Below are positions 10,459 to 19,500 of a stretch of 51,043 nt of DNA, piece by piece. The notes under the pieces were generated by a model. It saw only the letters and a list, made by a program, of their open reading frames with translations, was not told the DNA's origin and searched no databases. A program made the position numbers and the translations under genes. The stretch comes from Pseudomonas bohemica (GTDB taxonomy: Bacteria > Pseudomonadota > Gammaproteobacteria > Pseudomonadales > Pseudomonadaceae). The DNA is taken from positions 1-51,043 of the forward strand of contig NZ_NKHL01000086.1 in assembly GCF_002934685.1 (NCBI RefSeq), given 5' to 3'. The first letter of the stretch is position 1. Each line of letters begins with the position of its first letter.

Positions 10459-11994
10459 GTGAGCCAGACACTGATAGCAGCGCTGCAAAATCCTGCCCTG
10501 TTTCCCCATCCGGTGGAGCAATTTCAGGTCATCGAGACGCATATTTCCTGGGTGCTGCTCACTGGCCCCTATGTCTACAAGATCAAGAAACCGATGAACT
10601 TCGGCTTTCTCGATTTCACCACGTTGTCGGCTCGCGAACACTTCTGCCAGCAGGAGCTGAAGCTCAATCAGCGCCTGACCGAAGATTTGTATCTGGAAGT
10701 GTTGCCGATCACCGGCACCGCTGAAGCTCCGCAGCTGGGCGGCACCGGCGAAGCGATCGAGTACGCCCTGAAGATCCGTCAATTTCCGCAGGACGGTCTG
10801 CTCAGCACCTTGCAAGCCAAGGGCGAGCTGACCACTGCGCACATCGACGAGATGGCACGCCAAATCGCCGAATTCCATCAAGCGACTCCACGTGTCTCGT
10901 CAGACAATCCGCTGGGCTCGCCTGAAAACGCGATGGCACCGGTCACTCAGAACTTCGAACAGATTCTGCCGTTCCTCAGTGAGAAGGCCGATCTCGTGCA
11001 GTTGCATGCGCTGGAAGCCTGGGCGAAGACCAGCTACGAGCGTCTGAAACCGCTGATGAGCCAGCGCAAGGCCGACGGTTTCATTCGCGAATGCCATGGC
11101 GATATTCACTTGGGCAACATCACCCTGATCGACGGCAAGGTGGTGATTTTCGACTGCATTGAGTTCAACGAGCCGTTCCGCATGACCGACGTCTACGCCG
11201 ACATCGGCTTCCTGGCCATGGACCTGGAAGACCGCGGCCTCAAGAGCCTGTCGCGTCGTCTGATCAGCCAGTATCTGGCGCATACCGGTGATTACGCCGG
11301 CCTGGAATTGCTGAACTTCTATAAAGCCTATCGCGCACTGGTCCGGGCCAAGGTCGCGCTGTTCAGCCTGTCGGCGGATGCCGATCACGTTCAGCGCGCC
11401 ACCACCCTGCGCCAGTACCGCAACTACGCCAATCTGGCGGAAAGCTACAGCGCCATTCCGTCGAACTTCCTGGCGATCACTCATGGCGTTTCGGCCGTTG
11501 GCAAAAGCCATGTCGCCATGCGTCTGGTCGAAGCCCTTGGCGCCATTCGCCTGCGCTCGGACGTCGAACGCAAGCGTCTGTTCAGCCAGAACGATGACCT
11601 GTACTCGGCCGATACCAGCGCCGCAACCTACAAGCGCTTGAACGAACTGGCGGAGCTGGTGTTGCACGCGGGCTTCCCAGTGGTGATCGATGCGACGTAT
11701 CTGAAGCTGGATCAACGTCAGGCAAGCGCGCAAATTGCCGAAGCGACCGGCACACCATTCCTGATCCTCGATTGCGCGGCGCCGAAGGCCGTCATACAGG
11801 GCTGGCTTGCGCAACGTCAGGCGCAGAACGACGACCCTTCCGACGCTACCATGGAAATCATCGAAGCCCAACTGGCCAATCGCGAGCCGCTGACCGCAGA
11901 CGAAATGCTGCGCAGCCGGCATGTCGAGACCAACGTCAGCGGCGATCTGGATAAGCTGGTGGACGATATCCGTCAGTACCTGCCGGGGTTGTAA
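10459..11994 (+). CDS. APH-like kinase fused to a P-loop ATPase/kinase domain
   Basis: A 511-residue two-domain protein. Residues about 30-330 resemble aminoglycoside phosphotransferase/choline-kinase folds: the catalytic-loop equivalent ECHGDIHLGN and the metal-binding FDCIEFNE are present. Residues about 340-511 are a P-loop kinase-like domain with Walker A GVSAVGKS and a later VVIDATYL strand. The substrate is unknown; annotation as an antibiotic-resistance gene would not be justified. It starts at GTG with AAGGA seven bases upstream and is divergent from mrcB, sharing a 132-bp promoter region. This fusion is widespread in Pseudomonas. Confidence 0.88.
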   Translation: MSQTLIAALQNPALFPHPVEQFQVIETHISWVLLTGPYVYKIKKPMNFGFLDFTTLSAREHFCQQELKLNQRLTEDLYLEVLPITGTAEAPQLGGTGEAIEYALKIRQFPQDGLLSTLQAKGELTTAHIDEMARQIAEFHQATPRVSSDNPLGSPENAMAPVTQNFEQILPFLSEKADLVQLHALEAWAKTSYERLKPLMSQRKADGFIRECHGDIHLGNITLIDGKVVIFDCIEFNEPFRMTDVYADIGFLAMDLEDRGLKSLSRRLISQYLAHTGDYAGLELLNFYKAYRALVRAKVALFSLSADADHVQRATTLRQYRNYANLAESYSAIPSNFLAITHGVSAVGKSHVAMRLVEALGAIRLRSDVERKRLFSQNDDLYSADTSAATYKRLNELAELVLHAGFPVVIDATYLKLDQRQASAQIAEATGTPFLILDCAAPKAVIQGWLAQRQAQNDDPSDATMEIIEAQLANREPLTADEMLRSRHVETNVSGDLDKLVDDIRQYLPGL

Positions 11995-12083
11995 CCAGCC
12001 CTGGCACCCGTCATCGAATCGTGAAGGCTGTCTCTTCACGGCTCGATGATAGTGGCGCCAGAATTCCAACAAGGTGGCGCCAG

Positions 12084-12422
12084 ATGAACCAGCCCAAGCA
12101 ACTCGACTCGCCGCTCTTCGCCCTGCTGCGAAAAGATGACGTGAATGCCTTCAATCTGCAGCGCCCTAAAACCGCCCCCATCGATCTGGCGGGCGGAGAT
12201 TTTCGCGGCCTGGATTTGCGCGAACTGATTGCCGACGATATCGACTTCTCCGACGCCTACTTCCGCTGCGCCGATCTTCGCGGCGTCGACTTCCGCACTG
12301 CTTCTCTGGAAGGCGCCAGCATCGCTCATGCTCAAATCTCCGGGGCCTACTTTCCGGTAGAACTGAGCGCGGACGAAATCCTCATGTCGGTCAATTTCGG
12401 CACCCGCCTGCGCTACCGCTGA
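12084..12422 (+). CDS. Pentapeptide-repeat protein
   Basis: A 112-residue soluble protein with about eight tandem pentapeptide-type repeats of A(D/N)LXX or DFXX pattern between residues 35 and 90 (GGDFRGLDLRELIADD, DFSDAYFRCADLRGVDF). These should form a short right-handed quadrilateral beta helix. No enzymatic motif; function unknown. The start at 12084 has AAGGTGG about seven bases upstream. The frame is open to 12021, but the extra residues do not look like the family. Confidence 0.85.
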   Translation: MNQPKQLDSPLFALLRKDDVNAFNLQRPKTAPIDLAGGDFRGLDLRELIADDIDFSDAYFRCADLRGVDFRTASLEGASIAHAQISGAYFPVELSADEILMSVNFGTRLRYR

Positions 12423-12659
12423 GCCAACACGGCTTTCGCCCCGCGCGCGAGGACGGTCCCTGCCCTGCCTGCGCAAAAATGCCGGGCCATCGCAGTCGAT
12501 TTCCCATTCACGCTGCCGTCCGGCGGCTGAGTCGGTATTTTCGCGCTCCCGACTCGAGAGAGTCCGGATAAGCACCTAGACTCATTCCATGGCTTGCATC
12601 TGTAGTTTTTACAAGCCCAAGAGGTTACAAAACACGGAGCTATACCTGCAGGAGGCATC

Positions 12660-12947
12660 ATGGAAGACGAACTGCTACAGATGAAAAATCTGGGCAAGAC
12701 ATCGGCCCAGTGGCTACATGCGGTCGGGATTCACAATGCAGCAGACCTTCGCCGAATCGGCGCCATTCACGCTTATCAAGCCGTCAAGACCCGAGGGTTT
12801 TGCACGTCCAAGGTGTTGCTCTACTCAATCGAAGGCGCGCTGCGAGACAGGCACTGGCTGAGTCTTTCCCAGGACGATAAAAACAAACTGCTGGAGAAAC
12901 TGGGCAGTCATGACACTCAGATGGCCGCCTCTATGAACCTACCCTGA
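12660..12947 (+). CDS. TfoX C-terminal domain protein
   Basis: A 95-residue protein that is essentially just the TfoX/Sxy C-terminal helical domain (MKNLGKTSAQWLHAVGI, then DLRRIGAIHAYQAVK). In Haemophilus, TfoX/Sxy is needed for competence gene expression; this short form lacks the N-terminal TfoX domain, so a competence role should not be assumed. The fold suggests helix-hairpin-helix-like DNA or protein contacts. Strong ribosome site GGAGG six bases before the ATG. The 237 bp upstream (12423-12659) hold no gene I can support. Confidence 0.85.
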   Translation: MEDELLQMKNLGKTSAQWLHAVGIHNAADLRRIGAIHAYQAVKTRGFCTSKVLLYSIEGALRDRHWLSLSQDDKNKLLEKLGSHDTQMAASMNLP

Positions 12948-12967
12948 AAATAGTTTGAGATTGCCTG

Positions 12968-12999
12968 TTGACTTACAAATGAGAATCACTATGATTATC
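12968..12999 (+). promoter_or_regulatory. prrF promoter with overlapping Fur box
   Basis: -35 TTGACT (12968-12973), 16-bp spacer, -10 TATGAT (12990-12995), giving a start near 13002. A 19-bp Fur box at 12981-12999 (GAGAATCACTATGATTATC) matches 14 of 19 positions of the consensus palindrome and covers the spacer and -10, so Fe-Fur would block the promoter. This fits iron-starvation induction of PrrF sRNAs. Confidence 0.88.
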
Positions 13000-13001
13000 A
13001 C

Positions 13002-13116
13002 ATCCGGTCGCGAGACTGGCTGGTAACCTGAAAGGCTCCTTGGTTCGGACTCTCAGATTATCTCCTCATCAGGCTAATCACGGTTTTTGACCCGGCTTTT
13101 TGCCGGGTCTTTTTTT
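13002..13116 (+). ncRNA. prrF: PrrF iron-responsive regulatory sRNA
   Basis: About 115 nt, the size of P. aeruginosa PrrF1/PrrF2. It carries the family-conserved core CTCAGATTATCTCCTCATC followed by AGGCTAATCACGG, which is the target-pairing region, and a GTCGCGAGAC hairpin at the 5' end. PrrF is made when iron is scarce and represses mRNAs of non-essential iron proteins (sodB, acn, sdh). Only one copy is present here; PAO1 has two in tandem. The neighbours hmuTUV match the PAO1 arrangement, where prrF lies beside the phu heme locus. Confidence 0.93.
13089..13116 (+). terminator. Rho-independent terminator of prrF
   Basis: Eight-bp perfect stem GACCCGGC (13089-13096) and GCCGGGTC (13102-13109), five-base T loop and a run of seven T (13110-13116). 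Confidence 0.95.
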
Positions 13117-13139
13117 GCCCGTGATTTACGGCGCGTCAT

Positions 13140-13901
13140 TCAAAGGCGAACGCCAAGATGCGTCAGCAAGTCATCCAGCAGGCTGGCAGCGCCCAACCGC
13201 ACCTTGCCCGGTTCCAGCCACAATGGTCCGAAGCGGTTTTGCACGACATCCATATAAATACGTGCTTCGCGCAATGTCCGCATGCTTCCAGACGCCTTGA
13301 AGCCCACTTGTGCACCCATCTCAGCAATCGCCTCAATCAGGATCCGCGCCGCTTGCGGGGTCGCGCTGATGCCCTGTTTACCAGTGCTCGTCTTGAGGAA
13401 CGACGCGCCCTCACGAATCGCTGTGCGGCACACCTGATGAATGATCTGAGGGTCTCGAAGTACACCGGTTTCCAGCGTCACAGTCAGCCGACCCCGCGTT
13501 CCGCATTTCGCCTTGCACGCTGCGATCATCTCGCCGCCGACCGTTTTGTCGCCGCCAAGCTGTGCATGGAAGGGATAAACCAGATCGATCTCATCGGCGC
13601 CCGCGAGCATGGCCGCATGGGTTTGGGACTCAACCGTGGAGATCGACGCTCCACCATTGGGGAAGTTGACCGCCGCCACGACCTTGATCTCGCGCGCCAA
13701 CAACGTATCGAGCGTACGCCGCGCCAGCCCGGCGAACCTGGGCAGCACGCATACTGCGGCGACGTTTCCTACGGGTGTTAACGCCCGCTCACACAATGCA
13801 ACGATGCGCTCCGCCGTATCATCAGCATTCAGCGACGTCAGCTCCAACAGCCCTACCGCTTTTTGCGCCACCGCCTCATCGCTTTCATACATCCTGTTCA
13901 T
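13140..13901 (-). CDS. deoC: Deoxyribose-phosphate aldolase
   Basis: A 253-residue class I aldolase cleaving 2-deoxyribose 5-phosphate to glyceraldehyde 3-phosphate and acetaldehyde in deoxynucleoside catabolism. The Schiff-base lysine is in LKTSTGK, and the catalytic Asp/Lys region is visible (AVNFPNGG, GADEIDLV, VGFKASGS). The start MNRMYESD has GGAGGAGA upstream; a longer frame to 13973 has no such support. It lies 153 bp after hmuV on the same strand, with no recognisable terminator between, so some read-through from hmuTUV is possible. It ends 24 bases after the prrF terminator on the opposite strand. Confidence 0.95.
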   Translation of the reverse strand: MNRMYESDEAVAQKAVGLLELTSLNADDTAERIVALCERALTPVGNVAAVCVLPRFAGLARRTLDTLLAREIKVVAAVNFPNGGASISTVESQTHAAMLAGADEIDLVYPFHAQLGGDKTVGGEMIAACKAKCGTRGRLTVTLETGVLRDPQIIHQVCRTAIREGASFLKTSTGKQGISATPQAARILIEAIAEMGAQVGFKASGSMRTLREARIYMDVVQNRFGPLWLEPGKVRLGAASLLDDLLTHLGVRL

Positions 13902-14054
13902 GCCGCTCTCCTCCGCACCCTGCGAAATTACCGGTGCGAAGATAATCCAGCTGGAGGGCGCGTGAACGGCCATGCGAGCTCTAAAGAGCGGACCTACGCG
14001 AGTATCAGAAACATCTTAAGGATTTTGCCTTCAACAACGCCCATCACGCGTCGG

Positions 14055-14822
14055 CTAACGGGCAATGATCAGCGGATGGCCCCGCTCTGGATGTCGCTGT
14101 ACCAGCACCTCAAGGCCAAAAACGGCCTTGAGCGCGTCTGGCACCAGCACTTCCTCCGGCGTACCTGACGCGAACGGTCGGCCCGACTCCAGCAGCAACA
14201 AGCGGTCGCAATAGCGCGCCGCCAGATTGAGGTCATGCAGAATCACCATCACGGCTCCGCCACGATCAGCAAAACCGCGTACAGCCTGCAAGGTGGTGTG
14301 CTGGTGCAGCGGATCGAGCATCGATGTCGGCTCATCCAGCAGTAGCGTCTGCCCGCCTTCGCCCGGCCATAACTGCGCCAACACCCGGGCCAAGTGCACG
14401 CGCTGGCGCTCGCCGCCGGACAGCGCAAGATAACTGCGGTCGTGCAAATGCAACGCATCGGCAGCCTCGAGTGCCGCCTGGATAATTTCAGCATCACGCT
14501 GCTGGCCGCCGTCATGGGGTAAACGGCCCATCGCCACGACTTCCTGAACCTTGAAAGCGAAGCTCAGTGTCGAGCTCTGCGGCAATACAGCGAGCCGCCG
14601 CGCCCGCTGCGGACCGGTCCACTGCGTCAACGGTCGATCATCCAGCCAGAGTTGACCCTGCGTCGGTTTCAGCTCTCCGCACAGCGCGCCCAGCAGGGTG
14701 CTCTTGCCGGCACCGTTCGGCCCCAGCACACCCAACAACCGGCCAGGCTCCAGCGTGAGGTCGATGTCGGACAGCGCACACTGGCTGTCGCGATGAACGC
14801 TGAGGTTTTCGGCTCTTATCAT
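14055..14822 (-). CDS. hmuV: Heme ABC transporter, ATPase subunit
   Basis: A 255-residue ABC ATPase of the HmuV/PhuV group, powering heme import across the inner membrane. Walker A GPNGAGKS (34-41), signature [13 protein letters not shown], Walker B LLLDEPTS and the switch histidine in [12 protein letters not shown] are intact. The start overlaps the hmuU stop by one base (TGATG), indicating coupling. Last gene of hmuTUV. Confidence 0.95.
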   Translation of the reverse strand: MIRAENLSVHRDSQCALSDIDLTLEPGRLLGVLGPNGAGKSTLLGALCGELKPTQGQLWLDDRPLTQWTGPQRARRLAVLPQSSTLSFAFKVQEVVAMGRLPHDGGQQRDAEIIQAALEAADALHLHDRSYLALSGGERQRVHLARVLAQLWPGEGGQTLLLDEPTSMLDPLHQHTTLQAVRGFADRGGAVMVILHDLNLAARYCDRLLLLESGRPFASGTPEEVLVPDALKAVFGLEVLVQRHPERGHPLIIAR

Positions 14823-15859
14823 CAGGTACGCCCTCGAACCAGCAGAAACAGAAAAAATGGCGCACCGATAAACACTGTAACAATTCCGATCGGCAACTCG
14901 GCCGGGGCCAGTACCAGGCGGGCGAATACGTCAGCGAACAACAGCAGACTGGCGCCCGCGAGTGCCGATGCGGGCAGAACCACGCGATGATCGGGACCGG
15001 CAATCAAGCGCACCAGATGCGGCACAATCAGCCCGACGAAGCCGATCAACCCGGCGGCCGCCACCGCCGCGCCTACGCCCAGCGCGATGCACAGAATCAG
15101 CTCGCGCTTGAGCCGCTCCACCTCGATCCCCAGATGGCGGGCTTCAGATTCCCCAAGCAACAGCGCGTTCAGGGCCTTGGCGCGGCGCGGCAGCCATAAA
15201 ATCACCAACACGCAGACCAGCAACAGCGGCCACAGCCGGGCGTAGCTTGCGCCGTTGAGGGTGCCCAGGTTCCAGAACGTCAGGGTGCGCAGTGCGGCGT
15301 CATCGGCCAGATAGGTGAACAAACCGATGATCGAACCGGCCAGCGCGGTCATCGCGACACCGGCCAAGAGCATGATGCCGACGCTGGTCTGGCCATCCCG
15401 ACGACCCAATCGGTAGACGATTCCGGTCACGAGCAACCCGCCAGCGAAGGCGAATATCGACAATAGATAGGGGGCAAGTGCTTCAGGAATACCGCCCAGA
15501 GATGCGCCGGCGACAATGGCGACGGCCGCTCCCAACGCCGCGCCGCTGGAAACCCCCACCAGACCGGGATCTGCCAGCGGATTACGAAACAGGCCCTGCA
15601 TGGCCACGCCCGATAAAGCCAGTACCGCGCCCACTGCCAGGCCGAGCAAGGTCCGAGGCACTCGAATCTGCCCGAGAATCAACTCGGCTTGCTGCAAGTG
15701 GTCACCTGCCACGGGCAGGCCCATCAGACGCAAGCAGGCACGCAGGGTATCCATCAGCGGCAGGCTGACCGGGCCCAACGCCAGCGAAAGCCAGACCGCG
15801 AGCAGGCACGCGACACTGAGCACAATGAACAACGTTCGAGGCAGCAGAATGACCCTCAT
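14822..15859 (-). CDS. hmuU: Heme ABC transporter, permease subunit
   Basis: A 345-residue FecCD/BtuC-type permease with about ten transmembrane helices ([37 protein letters not shown]). The FecCD family motif [20 protein letters not shown] marks the cytoplasmic loop that contacts the ATPase. The ATG overlaps hmuT by four bases (ATGA). With HmuT and HmuV it should form the inner-membrane heme importer. Confidence 0.95.
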   Translation of the reverse strand: MRVILLPRTLFIVLSVACLLAVWLSLALGPVSLPLMDTLRACLRLMGLPVAGDHLQQAELILGQIRVPRTLLGLAVGAVLALSGVAMQGLFRNPLADPGLVGVSSGAALGAAVAIVAGASLGGIPEALAPYLLSIFAFAGGLLVTGIVYRLGRRDGQTSVGIMLLAGVAMTALAGSIIGLFTYLADDAALRTLTFWNLGTLNGASYARLWPLLLVCVLVILWLPRRAKALNALLLGESEARHLGIEVERLKRELILCIALGVGAAVAAAGLIGFVGLIVPHLVRLIAGPDHRVVLPASALAGASLLLFADVFARLVLAPAELPIGIVTVFIGAPFFLFLLVRGRT

Positions 15860-16755
15860 TGGGCGGGCGTGACCTTGGCGTTGAGCGCGGTGTCGGCCGG
15901 ATAAAAGGCTTTGGCCAGGGTTTTAATCGCATCCGGAAGCCGTGGACCCAGGCCACCGACCAGCAACGTTGGATCGACTTCGACCAAACGATTGTCACGG
16001 GCGGCTCGCGTCGCTGCCAGTAGCGGATTTTCCCTGAACAGGGCATCGCGGGACGACGCACCGTTCTGCGCGCGATCAGTGAACACCAATACCTCAGGAC
16101 TCAGCCCGGCCATGGCCTCGGCCGAGAACACCTTGTAACCGGTGTGGGTCGCCAGATTGCGGCCGCCAGCCTGCTTGATCAGCCAGTCGCCCACCGTGCC
16201 AACGCCGGCTACCATCGGCGCCGCCCCGGCGTGACTGACCAGCAGCAACACACCCGGCGCAGAACGACGCTGTTGCGCTTGCGCCACCCAATTGTGCTGG
16301 CCGTCCAGCCTTCTTTCGTACTGCTCGGTCAATTCACGGGCCTGGGTTTCGTTGCCCAACAGGACGCCGAGCTTTTGCAGATTACCCTGGAGTGCGGTCA
16401 TTTCAGCTGCGGCGCAGAACACTTCGACCTTTACCCCCGCTGCGCGCAATTGCTCAAGGACCGGTGGCGGCCCCATTTCTTCGGTGCCGACCAGAATAGT
16501 CGGACGCAGGCTCAGGATGCCTTCGGACGACAATTGGCGCTGATAGCCGATGCTCGGCAGGGATTTTATCGACTCCGGATGCTGGCTGGTGGTGTCGATA
16601 CCGACCAGCTTCGACTCCCCGCCCAACGCCACCACCCACTCCGTCAATGCTCCACCGGCACTGACCCATCGGGCAGGCGGTTGTGTATCCGCCGACGCCA
16701 GATGAGTGAATAAAAGCCCGGTCAGGATGACAGTCAGCTTGGCAACGAAGCGCAT
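15856..16755 (-). CDS. hmuT: Heme ABC transporter, periplasmic substrate-binding protein
   Basis: A 299-residue PhuT/HmuT-type periplasmic binding protein. Signal peptide at about 1-22 (ends LASADT). Family landmarks: VGIDTTSQHPESIKSLPSIGYQRQLSSEG split over residues about 50-80, and LRPTILVGTEEMGPP. The start at 16755 gives the signal peptide at once; the frame is open to 16809 but would put 18 polar residues in front of it. AAAGGA precedes the ATG. A Fur box lies about 120 bp upstream. No TonB receptor (phuR) or heme chaperone (phuS) gene accompanies it in the window. Confidence 0.94.
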   Translation of the reverse strand: MRFVAKLTVILTGLLFTHLASADTQPPARWVSAGGALTEWVVALGGESKLVGIDTTSQHPESIKSLPSIGYQRQLSSEGILSLRPTILVGTEEMGPPPVLEQLRAAGVKVEVFCAAAEMTALQGNLQKLGVLLGNETQARELTEQYERRLDGQHNWVAQAQQRRSAPGVLLLVSHAGAAPMVAGVGTVGDWLIKQAGGRNLATHTGYKVFSAEAMAGLSPEVLVFTDRAQNGASSRDALFRENPLLAATRAARDNRLVEVDPTLLVGGLGPRLPDAIKTLAKAFYPADTALNAKVTPAQ

Positions 16756-16875
16756 GAACAACGAGTCCTTTATATAGAGGGAGCGCGACAGCGGATCACG
16801 GGGCAGCAATCAGCTGGATCGACGTGTCACTTGCAGAGCTGTCAGACTAGGTCGCTCGTGACAGCCTGGCAATTT

Positions 16876-16894
16876 GATAATGACTTGCATTTAC
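16876..16894. promoter_or_regulatory. Fur box between hmuTUV and the Rieske gene
   Basis: GATAATGACTTGCATTTAC matches 13 of 19 positions of the Fur consensus, with the left half perfect. It lies between the divergent hmuT (start 16755) and the Rieske gene (start near 16910), so Fe-Fur could control both. Confidence 0.75.
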
Positions 16895-16909
16895 ACGTCA
16901 AGCGAGAAG

Positions 16910-17248
16910 GTGACACCGCTGAATTACTTGTGTGACAAAAATGATCTTGATGAAGGAAAAAGCCGCGGCTTCGAGGTCGATGGCGTTCAACTGCTGGCCG
17001 TGCGACGCGTCGGGCAGGTCTATGTCTACCAAAACCGCTGCCCACACCGCGCGGTGCCTCTGCAATGGCAACTCGATCAGTTTCTCGATGCCAGCGCCAG
17101 CCTGATCCAGTGCGCGACCCACGGCGCGTTGTTTTTGATCGAGAGCGGCGAATGCATCGCCGGCCCGTGTGAGGGTAAATCCCTGAACCCCATCGACTGC
17201 GGCGAAGACGCTCAGGGGATCTGGGTCAATCTGCCAGAACGGGACTGA
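16910..17248 (+). CDS. Rieske [2Fe-2S] ferredoxin-like protein
   Basis: A small protein of about 110 residues that is a single Rieske domain. The cluster ligands are CPH (in RCPHRAVPL) and CATH, spaced as usual, so it should carry a [2Fe-2S] cluster with two Cys and two His. The electron partner is unknown. The start is uncertain. I give GTG 16910, but the AAGG at 16907-16910 is best spaced for the CTG at 16919, where homologues tend to begin; a TTG at 16874 lies inside the Fur box and is unlikely. The 3' end overlaps convergent sfsA by 23 bp. Confidence 0.85.
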   Translation: MTPLNYLCDKNDLDEGKSRGFEVDGVQLLAVRRVGQVYVYQNRCPHRAVPLQWQLDQFLDASASLIQCATHGALFLIESGECIAGPCEGKSLNPIDCGEDAQGIWVNLPERD

Positions 17249-17981
17249 GCAGGCATGTCTGATCAGGTGACTGGACCAGGTGAACTTCGAGCCGACGGTC
17301 AACCCGCACCTCTTCAGGCGTAAGTTGCACGCCATAGGCGAGCACTTCGACGCCAGCGGCCACCGCCTCTCTCAACGCAGCCGCATAAGCGGCGTCGATT
17401 TCCTCGGCAGGCCGCACTGCCTCGATTCCGGTCAGATTGACGCAATACAGCAACACTGCACGCACACCCTCGCGCGCCAACCCCGCCAGCTCCCGCAAAT
17501 GCTTGGCGCCGCGCTGCGTGACCGCATCGGGAAAAGCCGCCACATTGCTGTCATCAAAGCCCAGCGTCACGCTCTTCACTTCGAGAAACAGCGCGCCGTC
17601 GGGGTAGTCCAGGCGAAAATCGACGCGACTGTTCTCCTGGCCGTACGCCACCTCCCGCTTGAGGGCGGTAAAACCGTTCAGCTCGGTGATCACCCCACCC
17701 AGCAGCGCCTCCTCGACCAGCCTGTTCGCTCGCCCAGTGTTGACGCAGGCGAAGCGCCCTTGTGGGGTTTCGCTGATTTCCCAGGTGCCGGGCAGCTTGC
17801 GTTTCGGGTCGTTGGAGCGACTGAACCAGACCCGTCCGCCAGGCATCATGCAATTGAACATCGATCCGGTGTTGGGGCAATGGATGGTCAGGCGTTCGCC
17901 GCTGGGGGTTTCGATGTCCGCCAAAAAACGCTTGTAACGCTGCAACAGGCGACCTTCTTCGAGTTCGGGACAGAAGCGCAT
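17226..17981 (-). CDS. sfsA: SfsA family protein (sugar fermentation stimulation protein)
   Basis: A 251-residue protein of the SfsA family (E. coli 234 residues), nuclease-like fold, precise role unresolved. Family blocks visible: [45 protein letters not shown] with FLEVKSVTL (acidic/Lys core), and [15 protein letters not shown]. The start at 17981 overlaps the aminotransferase stop by one base (TGATG), so the two form an operon. The last residues overlap the convergent Rieske gene. Confidence 0.93.
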   Translation of the reverse strand: MRFCPELEEGRLLQRYKRFLADIETPSGERLTIHCPNTGSMFNCMMPGGRVWFSRSNDPKRKLPGTWEISETPQGRFACVNTGRANRLVEEALLGGVITELNGFTALKREVAYGQENSRVDFRLDYPDGALFLEVKSVTLGFDDSNVAAFPDAVTQRGAKHLRELAGLAREGVRAVLLYCVNLTGIEAVRPAEEIDAAYAAALREAVAAGVEVLAYGVQLTPEEVRVDRRLEVHLVQSPDQTCLLSPVLAD

Positions 17982-19153
17982 CAGCCTTGCCAGCTCCGCA
18001 GACCGCGCCCGATGCGTTCGACCGCCTCCTGCAGACGCGGCAAGCTCTGGGTGTAGGCGAAACGCACGTGGTGACCGGCTTGATAACGCCCGAAATCCAG
18101 CCCCGGCGTAAACGCAACATGCTCGGTCTCCAGAAAGTGTCTGCAAAAAGCGAACGCGTCGCCGCCAAAGGCGCTGATGTCGGCATAAAGATAGAAGGCG
18201 CCTTCAGGCTCTACGGCAATGTTGAACCCCAGTTCGCGCAGGGCTGGCAGCAGGAAGTCGCGGCGCTTGCCGAACTCGGCGCGACGCTGCTCGAGTATCT
18301 CGAGGGTTTGCGGCTCGAAACAGGCAAGCGCCGCGGTTTGCGCCATGCTCGGCGCGCTGATGTACAGGTTTTGCGCCAGCTTTTCCAGATCCCCGATGGC
18401 CGCTTGCGGCGCCACGAGCCAGCCGAGACGCCAGCCGGTCATCCCGAAATACTTTGAAAAGCTATTTAGCACGAACGCGTCGTTATCGACTTCCAGCACG
18501 CTGGCAGCGTCGGTGCCATAGGTCAGACCGTGATAGATCTCGTCCACCACCAGATGACCGTCGCGAGCCTTGAGCGATTCAGACAGCGCTGCCAGCTCGT
18601 CGCGATGCAGCAATGTGCCAGTCGGATTGGCCGGCGAGGCGACCAGAGCGCCGACGCTGTCCTGATTCCAGTGCCGCGCGATCAGATCCGGCGTCAGTTG
18701 ATAACGCACGTCCGGCCCCACCGGCACCAATTGAGCCGCGCCTTCGACCAGACGCAGAAAATGCCGGTTACACGGGTAGCCCGGATCGGCCAGCAGCCAG
18801 TGTTTGCCGGGGTCGACTAACAGGCTGGTCGCCAGCAGCAATGCACCGGAGCCGCCTGGGGTGATCAGAATGCGCCCCGGATCGATGCCCAGGCCATAAC
18901 GCCGTTGATAGAAGCCAGAGATAGCCTGGCGCAGCTCGGGCAAGCCGCGGGCTGCGGTGTAGCGGGTTTTCCCGGCCGCCAATGCGGCTTGCCCGGCTTT
19001 GATGATCGGTTCGGCCGTAGTGAAGTCAGGCTCGCCGATTTCCAGATGGATGACGTCATGCCCCGCCGCCTGCAGTTCATTGGCCCGGGCCAGCAGCGCC
19101 ATGACATGAAAGGGTTCGATGGCGCGGCTGCGCGCACTGAAGGGCTGAGGCAT
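17981..19153 (-). CDS. Class I/II PLP-dependent aminotransferase
   Basis: A 390-residue fold-type I aminotransferase. The PLP Schiff-base lysine is K234 in [15 protein letters not shown], and other contacts are visible (NPTG near 176-179, DEIYHGL near 204-210, the C-terminal FRYA-like [10 protein letters not shown]). The substrate cannot be read from sequence; relatives are annotated as aspartate/tyrosine or alanine-type. AAAGGA precedes the ATG. It occupies the place of PAO1 PA4722, next to dksA and divergent from it. Confidence 0.92.
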   Translation of the reverse strand: MPQPFSARSRAIEPFHVMALLARANELQAAGHDVIHLEIGEPDFTTAEPIIKAGQAALAAGKTRYTAARGLPELRQAISGFYQRRYGLGIDPGRILITPGGSGALLLATSLLVDPGKHWLLADPGYPCNRHFLRLVEGAAQLVPVGPDVRYQLTPDLIARHWNQDSVGALVASPANPTGTLLHRDELAALSESLKARDGHLVVDEIYHGLTYGTDAASVLEVDNDAFVLNSFSKYFGMTGWRLGWLVAPQAAIGDLEKLAQNLYISAPSMAQTAALACFEPQTLEILEQRRAEFGKRRDFLLPALRELGFNIAVEPEGAFYLYADISAFGGDAFAFCRHFLETEHVAFTPGLDFGRYQAGHHVRFAYTQSLPRLQEAVERIGRGLRSWQG

Positions 19154-19500
19154 GGGTCTTCCTTTGGTTGCAGGTATCGGAAACAGCTGACCGATTCTAC
19201 CCAACCGCTTGCGTCGCTACAGACTTTATCGTCTCTTCGGGCAGAGTTGCCGGCGATCCATAAAAGCAGACAACGTCGCAGAAGGGACTAGACTGCTGGC
19301 GCCGCTAAATAATATAAAACCGCGCGCTTTGGCTGCGGTCATAGTTCACGGGCGCGTTGCCGGGGCATGCTCGACAACCGGGAGTAGCGCGCTCCGATTC
19401 GATCTGGTAAGTTCGCCCGCTTGCAGCCGCAGGGCCGGCAGGTGTCGGCAATGGTCTTTACCCTGCGCAATGGCTTAGAAGAGTGAGAGGCGGTCCGTTC
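19154..19500. promoter_or_regulatory. Divergent intergenic region, aminotransferase/dksA
   Basis: A 347-bp gap with no gene I can support. An A/T-rich block CTAAATAATATAAAACC near 19303-19320 is the best -10 region for dksA, with TAGACT at about 19288 as a weak -35, which would give a leader of some 175 nt. The leader is GC-rich and contains a REP-like fragment (GGGAGTAGCGCGCTCCG near 19380). Confidence 0.4.

Noticed and set aside
10459..11994. Calling the APH-like fusion an aminoglycoside-resistance gene
   Set aside because: The fold is shared by many small-molecule kinases, and the fusion is a core Pseudomonas gene in a non-resistance context.
12423..12659. A further small gene or sRNA between the pentapeptide and TfoX-domain genes
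   Set aside because: No coding frame with a ribosome site, no terminator hairpin and no recognised sRNA core; probably just the promoter region of the downstream gene.
13902..14054. A terminator between hmuV and deoC
   Set aside because: Only a short GCTCT/AGAGC inverted repeat without a T-run; not convincing.
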